Positions 8,588 through 16,644 of a stretch of DNA of 64,000 bases are shown here, in pieces (the stretch's first letter is position 1; every line of letters begins with the position of its first letter). The stretch is taken from assembly GCF_900167375.1 (NCBI RefSeq), contig NZ_FUWY01000003.1:62001-126000 (forward strand). The letters are read 5' to 3'. Source of the stretch: Anaerorhabdus furcosa (lineage in GTDB: Bacteria > Bacillota_I > Bacilli_A > Erysipelotrichales > Erysipelotrichaceae). The position numbers were made by a program, and so were the translations under genes. Below the pieces are notes generated by a model, which was given only the letters and a program-made list of their open reading frames with translations, searched no databases and had not been told where the DNA came from.

Positions 8588-10576
8588 CTACCCCGCCTTT
8601 ATATTGCGAATAAGCAATTCAAGAAAGTAATTCGATTCATTTCCTTCAGCTATTAGAGAATCAATATTTTTTGGGTTAATAGTTAATATCGATGTTGCTC
8701 TTTCAACAAAACGACAAAGTTCTAAACTATTTTGATAATCTATTGCTACAACCACAATATACTCCACTAGCCTTTCTTCCCAAATCGATTTTCTCTCTAA
8801 CTTATATACCTCAAATAAATTATCATCAAGAACATCTCGAGGAATAAATAATGTTAGCACTTCATTATGAATGTGGATATCTGTATATTTTGCAATAAAG
8901 GTTTCTAATCTTTTTATTTTCTCCATTTCACTGCAAAGCTTATAGCTCAAGAAATTAATGAAACTTTTCTTTGTCTCGTAAAAGAAGTCTTTATAATACT
9001 TTCCTTTATTAAGTGAGCTTTTGATATACAACTTCTCTAAATCAAATCCACTCAAGATTACTCGATTGTAAAATTCTGTCATTTGTTCTTCTGTTGGTAT
9101 TTGCGACATTTGAAAAAAAGGTAATGAATAATGATATGCATATTCATCATAATCCATAATTACATAATCATAATCTTCCATATTTAATTTTCTTACTTCG
9201 TAAAATTCATATATTTCAAGTTTTTCAAACCATTTCGGATTATATCTTCTTAATATCTTATCCCTTAATATTCTTGCACCTTCAAATCCATTGCGGCAGA
9301 ATATAATTAAACGTCGTTTGACATAACTATAATCAATTCGATCTAAAAATGAATAATACCGTACTGCAATTGTATTAATATCATGATCTGTAATTTTACA
9401 TGAAAATCTATCTTCAATCATTTTTGCAGATTCTTGTGCAAACCTTATCGCTAAGGGAGAACTTCTTATTCCATTATCATTTATATGTTTTCCAGTAATA
9501 CTGTAGTGACTGCAATTAAAGAATATTTGGCTAACAATTGGTATAAGTGCAGCAATCATTTCTTCTTCACTGTTTTCAACACCATAAAAGTTAATATTTT
9601 CTTTCTTTTCAATTAATTTGAACATAGAATATGTTAACTCTTTTGCATCTGTATAGAATGTAGGATATAAACTCTTTATATCAACACGATAATCGATATC
9701 TCCCCAATTGAGTAACAACAATTCCAATCCTATTATTTCTTCTTCAGTAATATTAAACCCTTCAAATTTACTGAGTGCCTTTAGAATATCACTTGCAAGT
9801 TTATATTCCCTAAAATTACGTAATAAATTAAGATACATACTACCAATTTCAATATTATGCTTCAATTGGATTCTATTTCTCGTCAGAAGTAAATAATTTA
9901 CCATTCTATTGCCAAGAATATCTAGCAAGCTATTCTCTGAATTTCTTAATACTGTAAGAAATTCTTTTCTTATTTGAGCTTTATCATCATTTTTATCTTC
10001 AAAGTACTTCGTAAACTCATCACAATCTATATTGCTGATTGCGTTGGGATAGTGTATTTCATAAAGTTCTATCATACATAACCTTTTACTTAATTCAGTC
10101 CCCACTGGATATACTCCACTTCCTGGTTTAGAGGATAACTCAATATGAAATGAGTTAAAAAAACTTCTTAACTCTTTTAACTCTGCCTTTATAGAACTTC
10201 TAGACAAATACAGTTGTTCAGCCAAATCATCCAATTTAATATAATCATTTTGAATTATAAGTAGTCTTGCTAATTGATTTAATCTAGCTTTTACTAGACT
10301 TTGTTTATAATCAACACTTGCAAACTGAATATCCAATGATTGCTTGGTATCTTCATACTTTTCAACGTCATTAATTTCTACAGAGATACCCTTTCCTTTT
10401 TTGACATGAATTGTGCAACCAACAGATTTAGCATAGTGTCTTAACTCTTCCATATCTTTTTTTATTGTTCTTGCACTTACATTACAAATCTCCGCCAATT
10501 CAGAAGTGGTCATGCTTTTTTCAGATTTAACAATTGCATAGAAGACAACGATTATTCTCTTCCTAACATTTTTCAC
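8588..10576 (-). CDS. PRD/BglG-type PTS-linked transcription activator
   Basis: About 662 residues. The N-terminus has an HTH_11-type helix-turn-helix (TTSELAEICNVSARTIKKDM, about residues 20-45) and a second Mga-like HTH around 100-150 (KLDDLAEQLYLSRSSIKAEL). The middle part fits PRD domains. A IIB(Gat)-like domain follows (LIIFCRNGFEGARILRDKI, candidate phospho-Cys), then a C-terminal IIA-like region with weak motifs. This LicR/MtlR-type layout senses PTS phosphorylation and activates a neighbouring PTS operon. AGGAGG directly abuts the ATG at 10582, so the GTG at 10576 (6-base spacing) is the better start. Confidence 0.82.
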   Translation of the reverse strand: MKNVRKRIIVVFYAIVKSEKSMTTSELAEICNVSARTIKKDMEELRHYAKSVGCTIHVKKGKGISVEINDVEKYEDTKQSLDIQFASVDYKQSLVKARLNQLARLLIIQNDYIKLDDLAEQLYLSRSSIKAELKELRSFFNSFHIELSSKPGSGVYPVGTELSKRLCMIELYEIHYPNAISNIDCDEFTKYFEDKNDDKAQIRKEFLTVLRNSENSLLDILGNRMVNYLLLTRNRIQLKHNIEIGSMYLNLLRNFREYKLASDILKALSKFEGFNITEEEIIGLELLLLNWGDIDYRVDIKSLYPTFYTDAKELTYSMFKLIEKKENINFYGVENSEEEMIAALIPIVSQIFFNCSHYSITGKHINDNGIRSSPLAIRFAQESAKMIEDRFSCKITDHDINTIAVRYYSFLDRIDYSYVKRRLIIFCRNGFEGARILRDKILRRYNPKWFEKLEIYEFYEVRKLNMEDYDYVIMDYDEYAYHYSLPFFQMSQIPTEEQMTEFYNRVILSGFDLEKLYIKSSLNKGKYYKDFFYETKKSFINFLSYKLCSEMEKIKRLETFIAKYTDIHIHNEVLTLFIPRDVLDDNLFEVYKLERKSIWEERLVEYIVVVAIDYQNSLELCRFVERATSILTINPKNIDSLIAEGNESNYFLELLIRNIKAG

Positions 10577-10685
10577 AAACATCCTCCTACAGTATATTTT
10601 ATAAACTTGTTTTCATTATACATGATAAACCTATTTGATTAATGAGGATTTTTATCAAACACATTAAATTCGCTTAAACAAAACA

Positions 10686-10707
10686 AAAACGAGTTTTCAC
10701 TCGTTTT
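10686..10707 (-). terminator. Terminator of the DarA gene
   Basis: A 9-bp perfect stem (AAAACGAGT with ACTCGTTTT), loop of 4, followed by a T-rich stretch in the minus-strand reading. It begins 12 bases beyond the stop codon. Confidence 0.85.
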
Positions 10708-10718
10708 CTTATTGATCA

Positions 10719-11042
10719 CTATAGTTTTACAAATTGTTCAACATCGACTACGAAGATTGTAGCTCCACCCACTTGAACTTCAACTGGGAATGAAGCATAA
10801 CGTCCGATATCATATGATGCTGTTGATGGAACGATTTCAGTACGACGTTTACTTTCGTTACCAATAATTTCAATGGCTTTTTCCACCTTATCGTTTTCAG
10901 TACCTACAATAATTGTAGTATTTCCTGCACGAAGGAATCCCCCTGTCGTTGCTAAACGAGTAACTGAATAATTTTCTTTTGTTAATGCTGAAGATACGCT
11001 AGAACTATCATCATTTGAAACAATCGCTAATATAAGTTTCAT
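10719..11042 (-). CDS. darA: Cyclic-di-AMP receptor, DarA/PstA family
   Basis: A 107-residue PII-like protein. It begins MKLILAIVSNDD, contains the TRLATTGGFLRAGNTT segment that forms the nucleotide pocket and T-loop, and ends with VQVGGATIFVVDVEQF. These are the diagnostic stretches of the DarA/YaaQ trimeric c-di-AMP receptors. It is monocistronic, with its own extended -10 promoter and terminator, and is not next to tmk as in Bacillus. An AGGAGGT site precedes the ATG. Confidence 0.95.
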   Translation of the reverse strand: MKLILAIVSNDDSSSVSSALTKENYSVTRLATTGGFLRAGNTTIIVGTENDKVEKAIEIIGNESKRRTEIVPSTASYDIGRYASFPVEVQVGGATIFVVDVEQFVKL

Positions 11043-11068
11043 AATTAACCTCCTGTTAAGTTACTTTC

Positions 11069-11077
11069 ATTCTAGCA
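11069..11077 (-). promoter_or_regulatory. Extended -10 promoter of darA
   Basis: The minus strand reads TGCTAGAAT, a TGn-extended -10, 27 bases upstream of the darA ATG. No clear -35 is present, as is usual for extended -10 promoters. Confidence 0.55.
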
Positions 11078-11289
11078 TATTTCCAACAAAAATTGGGCTT
11101 GTTTTTGTGAACAGATAATGAAAATTGCAATATTTATCAATAAATGACTGCTCTCTCTGTTATAATCATTTAACTTTAATGCCAATTTGAAGTTTTAAAT
11201 AGTTATTATCATCTGTTATTTACTAATCTATTTTCATAGTAAGTAAAACATCTATTTCAAATCAATATATGATAACATAATCATTTTCT

Positions 11290-11351
11290 TTATAACATTT
11301 GCAATTGCATTATAACATTAATGATGTTATAATAATTTTACAATGTTATAG
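11290..11351 (+). promoter_or_regulatory. Nested four-copy operator over the promoter of the toxin-antitoxin-like pair
   Basis: The 9-mer TTATAACAT occurs at 11290-11298 and 11310-11318. Its reverse complement occurs at 11324-11332 (perfect) and 11343-11351 (8 of 9). The inner pair forms a 9-bp inverted repeat with a 5-base spacer and the outer pair shares its centre (11320.5 against 11321). A promoter lies within it: -35 TTGCAT at 11305-11310, 17 bp, -10 TATAAT at 11328-11333. Binding here would block transcription, so autorepression by the winged-helix protein encoded 13 bases downstream is likely. The rest of the gap 11043-11289 holds only the darA promoter. Confidence 0.75.
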
Positions 11352-11363
11352 TGAGGTTGCATT

Positions 11364-12317
11364 ATGGAATTAGAACAATATTTATGTGAAGTATTCAAAG
11401 AGAAAATCAATATAAAAAAGATAGATAATTTAGATTGTTTTCCACAATATCTCTTGAATTTTTTTGATTTTTATCAATGTATATTACGAAATGAAAAGTA
11501 TCTTTTATTGTTTTTAAAAAGTAATAAAATAATTATTGATAGAATTAAAAAGCAATTTATTCAAATAGAGTCGATTACTAAGTGCAAAGCGGTTTTAGTT
11601 GTAAATAATGTCCGGAGAGAAACAAGGAATAATATGATAGCCCATAATATTCCATTTATTGATCTAAATAAGCAAATATATTTACCCACAGTTTATTTAT
11701 TATTGGATGATACAATTAAATTTAATAACTCTAGTGTTGATAAATTTACTCCATCGGCACAGTTGATATTCATATCACTTATGTATCAAGATCACACTGA
11801 AGTAAACAGTGCTGAATTACAGAAAAAATTACATTTAACTGCTATGACAATAAGTCGTGGACTTCGAGATTTACATAGTTTGAAGTTATTAAATGAAAAA
11901 GGATTCAATACAAAAAAAACCTACCAAATAATTAACAAGAAGGATTTTTGGCAAATTGGAAAAGTGTACTTGATTAATCCTGTATTCAAGAAATTTCACG
12001 TTGAACACATAAATAAATTTAACGATTTACTCTATTCAAACGAAAGTGCACTTGCCAATTTAACGATGATGAATCCACCAAGCAAAGAAATTTATGCTAT
12101 TGACAAAAAGAACAATTTTTTCTTGAGAAAAGAGCAAATATTTGACGCAGAAATTGCTGAAAATTTGAACTGCTATACAATTGAATTATGGAAATACAAT
12201 CCTTTACTTTTAAGTAAAGATGGCAAGAATGTGGATAAGTATTCTTTGTATGCACAGTTAAAAGATTGTCATGATGAAAGAATAGAAATTGAACTAGAAG
12301 AACTTATAGAGAGGTAG
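11364..12317 (+). CDS. Winged-helix DNA-binding protein, likely antitoxin/autorepressor
   Basis: A 317-residue protein. The N-terminal part (residues 1-120) is an alpha/beta region without a recognised motif (KCKAVLVVNNVRRETR). Around residues 128-190 lies a MarR-like winged helix (AELQKKLHLTAMTISRGLRD). The C-terminal 120 residues are a mixed domain. It is followed 3 bases later by a nucleotidyltransferase, the arrangement of AbiEi/AbiEii type toxin-antitoxin pairs. A symmetric operator overlaps its promoter. The antitoxin role is inferred from this layout; direct AbiEi homology is not established. The start has a GAGG site. Confidence 0.7.
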   Translation: MELEQYLCEVFKEKINIKKIDNLDCFPQYLLNFFDFYQCILRNEKYLLLFLKSNKIIIDRIKKQFIQIESITKCKAVLVVNNVRRETRNNMIAHNIPFIDLNKQIYLPTVYLLLDDTIKFNNSSVDKFTPSAQLIFISLMYQDHTEVNSAELQKKLHLTAMTISRGLRDLHSLKLLNEKGFNTKKTYQIINKKDFWQIGKVYLINPVFKKFHVEHINKFNDLLYSNESALANLTMMNPPSKEIYAIDKKNNFFLRKEQIFDAEIAENLNCYTIELWKYNPLLLSKDGKNVDKYSLYAQLKDCHDERIEIELEELIER

Positions 12318-12320
12318 AAA

Positions 12321-13067
12321 ATGATTGGATTAGAAAACTTTCGAGCACATTTTAAAGGATTTGAAGATCATTATGTAATTATTGGTGGAACAGCTTGTTC
12401 ATTGTTAGTTGAAAATGTTGGATTAAATTTTCGAGCTACCAAAGATATTGATGTTGTTTTACTTGTAGAAAATTTAAGTACTGCTTTTGCTAAACATTTT
12501 TGGGATTTCATTAACCTTGGTGAATATTCCAATATATCAAAAAGTACAGATCATCGTAACTTTTATCGATTTGAAAAACCTTTAAAACCTGATTTCCCAA
12601 TAATGATTGAATTATTTGCTCGCAAACCTGGAGAACTTCCATTATTCGAAGGTTCTCACTTATTGCCTTTACATATAGCCGATGATATATCAAGCTTATC
12701 TGCAATTTTGCTAGACGATGATTATTATAACTTCATGAAACAGGGAGTTCGAGTTATTTCTGGAATTTCTCTGCTTGATGAGTACCACCTTATCCCTTTT
12801 AAAGCAAAAGCATGGTGTGAACTAAGCAATCGAAATAAGTCTGGAGAAGTTGGGCTAACAAAACATATCAAAAAGCATAGGAAAGATATCATTGTTTTAT
12901 ACAGTCTTACAAAAGTATCAGATACAATTACTCTTTATGGACAAGTTTTGCATGATATGAGAACATTTCTAAATGAGATGATATTAGAATCCACTCAAGA
13001 TGAAGTTTCAGTAAACACCTGGAAAGGTTTAGCAAAACTTTACAGAATTGATAATCAAAATATATAA
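12321..13067 (+). CDS. Nucleotidyltransferase, AbiEii/MNT-like candidate toxin
   Basis: A 248-residue protein with the nucleotidyltransferase-fold signature: IIGGTACSLL at about residues 21-30, then KDIDVVL at about 41-47, supplying the GG and the DxD metal-binding pair. A third acidic position may be in MIELFA (about residue 94). The protein resembles the NTP-transferase toxins that act on tRNA or other targets, but substrate and toxicity cannot be read from the sequence. It is co-transcribed with the upstream winged-helix protein (3-base gap). Confidence 0.75.
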   Translation: MIGLENFRAHFKGFEDHYVIIGGTACSLLVENVGLNFRATKDIDVVLLVENLSTAFAKHFWDFINLGEYSNISKSTDHRNFYRFEKPLKPDFPIMIELFARKPGELPLFEGSHLLPLHIADDISSLSAILLDDDYYNFMKQGVRVISGISLLDEYHLIPFKAKAWCELSNRNKSGEVGLTKHIKKHRKDIIVLYSLTKVSDTITLYGQVLHDMRTFLNEMILESTQDEVSVNTWKGLAKLYRIDNQNI

Positions 13068-13094
13068 ATTAAAAAAATATACGGAGAAATAGTT

Positions 13095-13658
13095 ATGACT
13101 GAAAAAGAAAAGATGATCCTAGGTTTAACCTATGATGCAGGAGTAGATGAACTACTTCAAGACCGAGATACTGCCAAAGACTTATGTTTTAGGTTCAATC
13201 ATACACAGCCTTCAAAACGTAAAGAACAGCTACAAACACTTCAAGAACTTTTTCATACAAACAGTACCACACTATCAATTGAGGCACCTTTTTATTGTGA
13301 TTATGGTTATAATATCCATTTAGGTGAATCAGTTTTCATTAATCATCATTGCACAATCTTGGATTGTTGCCCTGTAACTATCGGCGATCACGTTTTTATT
13401 GGTCCCAATGTTGGTATCTATACTGCATTTCATCCAGTAACTGCAAAAGAGCGAAATGCTGGAGTTGAACAAGCCTCCCCAATAACGATTGAAGATGATT
13501 GCTGGATTGGTGGCAATGTTGCGATACTTCCTGGTATTACTATTGGTAAAGGTAGTGTTATTGGAACTGGTAGCATCGTTACAAAAAATATCCCACCCAA
13601 TTCTCTTGCGGTAGGAAATCCATGCAAAGTCATTAAACAAATAAATAACGAGGAGTAA
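13095..13658 (+). CDS. Maltose/galactoside O-acetyltransferase family (hexapeptide repeat)
   Basis: A 187-residue left-handed beta-helix acetyltransferase. It has the N-terminal Mac domain (EKEKMILGLTYDAGVDELLQDR), then hexapeptide repeats from about residue 70, the IGPNVGIYTAFHPV segment with the catalytic His, and the WIGGNVAILPGITIGKGSVIG block and C-terminal NPCKVIK. It transfers acetyl from acetyl-CoA to a sugar hydroxyl. It starts 28 bases after the preceding gene and may be read through from it. Confidence 0.92.
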   Translation: MTEKEKMILGLTYDAGVDELLQDRDTAKDLCFRFNHTQPSKRKEQLQTLQELFHTNSTTLSIEAPFYCDYGYNIHLGESVFINHHCTILDCCPVTIGDHVFIGPNVGIYTAFHPVTAKERNAGVEQASPITIEDDCWIGGNVAILPGITIGKGSVIGTGSIVTKNIPPNSLAVGNPCKVIKQINNEE

Positions 13659-14284
13659 TTTCACTCTTACAAGCTTTAAATTTATTTGATATTAAGAATT
13701 TGTACATATTCCATTCGCAATTAACAAAAACAAAAAACAAGATGATTTTTTGCATGAAAATACTCTAAATAAAAGTCTTAGTATTGAATCAAAAGTATTC
13801 TAAAAAAGAACAGATAGTTGCAAGAATTTGATAAGCTACTGTTTTTTTATCGCCTACAAATCTCACCATAGGTAATTTATATTCATTATTTTATCTTTGT
13901 CTTCGCATATTAAAAAAACTAGCTCGCATGATTTTGTTAACTTTCGTACCTAGTTCTCAATCTATTACCGTCGTTTCCATATTTGGATTATAAAATTATA
14001 GAATCACCTTCATTTCAAGAAAGGTTTTTTATGAAAATAATTTCCCATACATAAAACGTATTGTTTTTATTTCACCTATATGTTTTTTTCTCTCACCTGC
14101 ATATCATGTGTTTTCCAAAGAAATATATAAAAAGTAAAGCATTAATAGTCTCAACGCTTTACCCAAATATTGGACAAAATCTATCTCTAATACGCTATAC
14201 TAAATTAGATAGATTTTTAGGTAACAAAATTCAATACTGGCAATTCAACAATCCTATTATTTTCACTGATTCATTCGCAATTAA
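13659..14284 (+). other. 626-bp intergenic stretch, no convincing gene
   Basis: The stretch is AT-rich with no well-supported coding frame; a 75-codon frame at 14061-14288 lacks a ribosome site. It holds an imperfect long hairpin (14176-14217) and a 13-bp direct repeat, CATTCGCAATTAA, at 13712-13724 and 14272-14284. It might be remnant DNA. Confidence 0.4.
14176..14217. repeat. Inverted repeat/hairpin between convergent genes
   Basis: Perfect 11-base arms, AAAATCTATCT (14176-14186) and AGATAGATTTT (14207-14217), with a possible inner extension of five pairs (CTAAT/ATTAG). It could act as a terminator in either direction or belong to a small RNA. Confidence 0.5.
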
Positions 14285-14953
14285 TTAGGATAATTTTGTT
14301 ATATCAACGTTATATATCAATACATCATCGTCTACAGTTATATCCATATCAATTTCATTTGTATCTAATTGGATATGATTATCTTTTGATTGTATATTCT
14401 CATACTTTGACAGACTTTTTACAATTTTATCAAAACATGTTGATACTTCTTCATTAGAACCTTTTGCCATAATTTCTATATGAACATTATGTGTCATACT
14501 TTCATTTAATGAATAACTAAATTTAATTTCAGTATTTAGTTGATCAATCGAACTCAAAATCATTTCTTTCTCTGGAAAATCAGGAATCATAGCTTCGATT
14601 TTTTCTTTACTCATTGGTTGTATGCATGAAATCGAATTTTCATTATCATAGACAATATTTTGACAAGTAGAAGATTCTCCTAGATTAGCCAATAAACCCT
14701 TATCTTTATCCGAAACAGATAACTTATTCATGTCATTTTCATGACTATCATATTCATATGTATATTGATTTGAAACTAGATTTTCTTGAATTAATCCTCT
14801 TATATCTTCATTGTCATCAAGCAATTCAGAATAACGCACTATCAATTCATGATTATCATATTCATTAAACTCCATTTTTTTCTTTTCTTTTGAACATCCA
14901 GCTAACATTAAAACTGCTAAAGTAGCAACAATTAATTTCTTAGTATGTTTCAT
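14285..14953 (-). CDS. Lipoprotein of unknown function in the agrD transcript
   Basis: Read from the ATG at 14953, this is a 222-residue lipoprotein. The signal peptide MKHTKKLIVATLAVLMLAGC has a LAGC lipobox. The mature part is acidic with no motif I recognise; two Cys (TCQNIV and SCIQPM) could pair. An upstream in-frame ATG at 14986 would add 11 residues before the signal, which is less plausible. Neither ATG has a good ribosome site; the nearest strong one (GGAGG at 15019-15023) serves an ATT codon instead. It lies 117 bases downstream of the agrD-like gene on the same strand, so it may be quorum-regulated. Confidence 0.75.
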   Translation of the reverse strand: MKHTKKLIVATLAVLMLAGCSKEKKKMEFNEYDNHELIVRYSELLDDNEDIRGLIQENLVSNQYTYEYDSHENDMNKLSVSDKDKGLLANLGESSTCQNIVYDNENSISCIQPMSKEKIEAMIPDFPEKEMILSSIDQLNTEIKFSYSLNESMTHNVHIEIMAKGSNEEVSTCFDKIVKSLSKYENIQSKDNHIQLDTNEIDMDITVDDDVLIYNVDITKLS

Positions 14954-15070
14954 ATGTATACGTATAAAGAAATCTTCTATACTCATTTACTTTGTTTTGA
15001 GCAGTTGTAATTTCTCTTCCTCCTTTTTTTAAAAAATTTAAGTAAAGCAATTCAAATTTAATCATGAAAA

Positions 15071-15199
15071 TTATATTTTCATTGCTTTTTTCTTTAATTC
15101 CCGACAGTCACTTTGATAAATATTAGATCTTGAAGTTGACAATAAACTTGATTTTGCGATTCTAATAATCTGTGTTATCAACAAATCTAAAATTTTCAT
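15071..15199 (-). CDS. agrD: AgrD-like cyclic (thio)lactone autoinducer precursor, 42 aa
   Basis: A 42-codon gene with a strong ribosome site (GGGAGG, 9 bases before the ATG). The N-terminal 16 residues (MKILDLLITQIIRIAK) form an amphipathic helix. The middle reads SSLLSTSRSNIYQ and the C-terminus is charged (SDCRELKKKAMKI). This is the three-part layout of AgrD: membrane helix, autoinducer, and tail cleaved by AgrB. By analogy with precursors ending their signal before YQP or YEP, the ring would be S23-R-S-N-I27, a lactone via Ser. Cys32 is an alternative ring residue but lies in the tail. It is encoded divergently from agrB, which is unusual. Confidence 0.72.
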   Translation of the reverse strand: MKILDLLITQIIRIAKSSLLSTSRSNIYQSDCRELKKKAMKI

Positions 15200-15224
15200 T
15201 TTCTTGTACCTCCCTATTAATAAA

Positions 15225-15307
15225 ACTATATTTCATTTCCATCTTTACTTCAATGTGATTGTGATATTCATAGTTAAATCTGTGATATTTTAAATATCAC
15301 AGATTTA
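15225..15307 (-). promoter_or_regulatory. agrD promoter with LytTR-like direct repeats and a 14-bp dyad
   Basis: On the minus strand a -35 TTGAAG (15248-15253) and -10 TATAGT (15225-15230) are 17 bp apart. Directly upstream, AATATCACA occurs twice in the same orientation (15260-15268 and 15281-15289), 21 bp apart and ending 6 bp from the -35. This spacing is that of AgrA-type LytTR binding repeats. The distal copy is also one arm of a perfect 14-bp inverted repeat (15275-15288 with 15294-15307, 5-base spacer). The site can also serve the rightward agrB promoter (weak -35 at 15329, -10 TATTAT at 15352-15357). Confidence 0.7.
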
Positions 15308-15377
15308 CACAACTTTATCACGATGGACTATTCTCATCACTTAAAATATTCTATTATATTTCAAAGAGGTTTTTATT

Positions 15378-15926
15378 ATGAAAAAATTAATAGAAAAAAG
15401 ATTAAATTATGACGAAGACTTGATAGCTATTTTCCTTCACGGTATAAATATCATATTTTATGATGGTTTGGGATTTTTATCCGTTTTAATTCTAGCATTT
15501 CTTTTCAATAAACTTTTAATTGGAATACTGTATATTATAATTTTTAGCAACCTAAGAATTCATGCAGGTGGTTTTCATGCTTCAACAAAATTAGGTTGTT
15601 TTGCTTTATATAATTTGTTATTCATAAGTTTTATACTTACACTCAATTCACCGCTATTAAATCCAATTATCAACATACCTTTAACGATGATTGCTACTCT
15701 GATAATTTTCAAATACGCACCAGTGGAGCATATTTATGCTCCACTAACAATCATCGAAAAATATAGAAACAAAGATAAAATACGGTTTTCTTTGTTATTT
15801 CTATTGATTTTATATATAATTTCAGTAGGAATAAATTTTGAATATTTCAAAGTAATAAGCATCACACTTATTTATACTTCTATGCTAATGATTTTACATA
15901 TGAATTCAAAATATTACAAAGGATAA
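15378..15926 (+). CDS. agrB: AgrB-family membrane peptidase processing the autoinducer
   Basis: A 182-residue multi-pass membrane protein. The AgrB signature is present: RIHAGGFHASTKLGC, with catalytic His67 and Cys74 seven residues apart as in staphylococcal AgrB. The APVEHIYAPL segment (about residues 115-124) is also conserved. It cuts the AgrD tail and closes the ring. It is first in agrB-agrA-agrC, with a 6-base gap to the regulator gene. Confidence 0.93.
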   Translation: MKKLIEKRLNYDEDLIAIFLHGINIIFYDGLGFLSVLILAFLFNKLLIGILYIIIFSNLRIHAGGFHASTKLGCFALYNLLFISFILTLNSPLLNPIINIPLTMIATLIIFKYAPVEHIYAPLTIIEKYRNKDKIRFSLLFLLILYIISVGINFEYFKVISITLIYTSMLMILHMNSKYYKG

Positions 15927-15932
15927 TACAAA

Positions 15933-16640
15933 ATGAACATAAAAACAATCATTATTGATGATAACCTATCAGATATTAATTCTTTGACGATGAACTTAGA
16001 TGCCTATTCTAATGACTCATCAGTTAATTTTGATTATGTTTCTTTCTCTGATATACAATATGAAGAATTATTAGAGACAAATGGATTGCTATATATTTTA
16101 GATATTGACATGCCTTCAATAAATGGATTTGAATTAGCTGAAAAAATTAAAAGAAATAATCCTAGAGCTATTATTATTTTTTGTTCACAACATGCCAATC
16201 TTGTTTTTGAATCTTTGCGACTAGAAACAAGTTTCTTTATAAGAAAAAGTAATTTAATAGATGATTTTAATCACGCAATAGAAAAATGCATAACTATCTT
16301 AAATGACAAGTATACAGAATATTCATACAACAGTAATGGCCTACTCAAAACAATTTATTATTATGATATTGAATACTTTGAAGTTAATCTTAATGACTTA
16401 TATATACATCTTTCAAATGGCGAAAAACTTAAAGAAAGAAAAACAATGAAAAAAGTTATTTCTGATATTAATAATGATAATTTTATTCAAACTCACTATT
16501 CTTTCTATATAAATGCTTCTCATATTGAATCTATCAATGAAAATGCAGTTGTATTAAAATCCAAAGTGGAATTACCTATTACAAAATCAAGATATTCCTT
16601 AGCAAAAAAAGAATTTTTGCAATATCTTGCAAGAAGGTGA
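15933..16640 (+). CDS. agrA: AgrA-like response regulator with LytTR domain
   Basis: A 235-residue regulator. The receiver domain has the acidic pair DD (residues 9-10), the phospho-Asp57 in ILDIDMPSINGFE and a conserved Lys (FFIRKS). The C-terminal LytTR domain begins near residue 135 (YYYDIEYFEVNLNDLYIH) and includes FIQTHYSFYINASHIESI. It binds direct repeats near activated promoters; the 21-bp repeats upstream of the agrD-like gene are candidates. The gene order B-A-C differs from the staphylococcal B-D-C-A. Confidence 0.92.
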   Translation: MNIKTIIIDDNLSDINSLTMNLDAYSNDSSVNFDYVSFSDIQYEELLETNGLLYILDIDMPSINGFELAEKIKRNNPRAIIIFCSQHANLVFESLRLETSFFIRKSNLIDDFNHAIEKCITILNDKYTEYSYNSNGLLKTIYYYDIEYFEVNLNDLYIHLSNGEKLKERKTMKKVISDINNDNFIQTHYSFYINASHIESINENAVVLKSKVELPITKSRYSLAKKEFLQYLARR

Positions 16641-16644
16641 TTTT

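Noticed and set aside
14061-14288. 75-codon plus-strand frame before the lipoprotein gene
   Set aside because: No ribosome site, aromatic-rich random-looking composition, and it contains a long inverted repeat; treated as noncoding.
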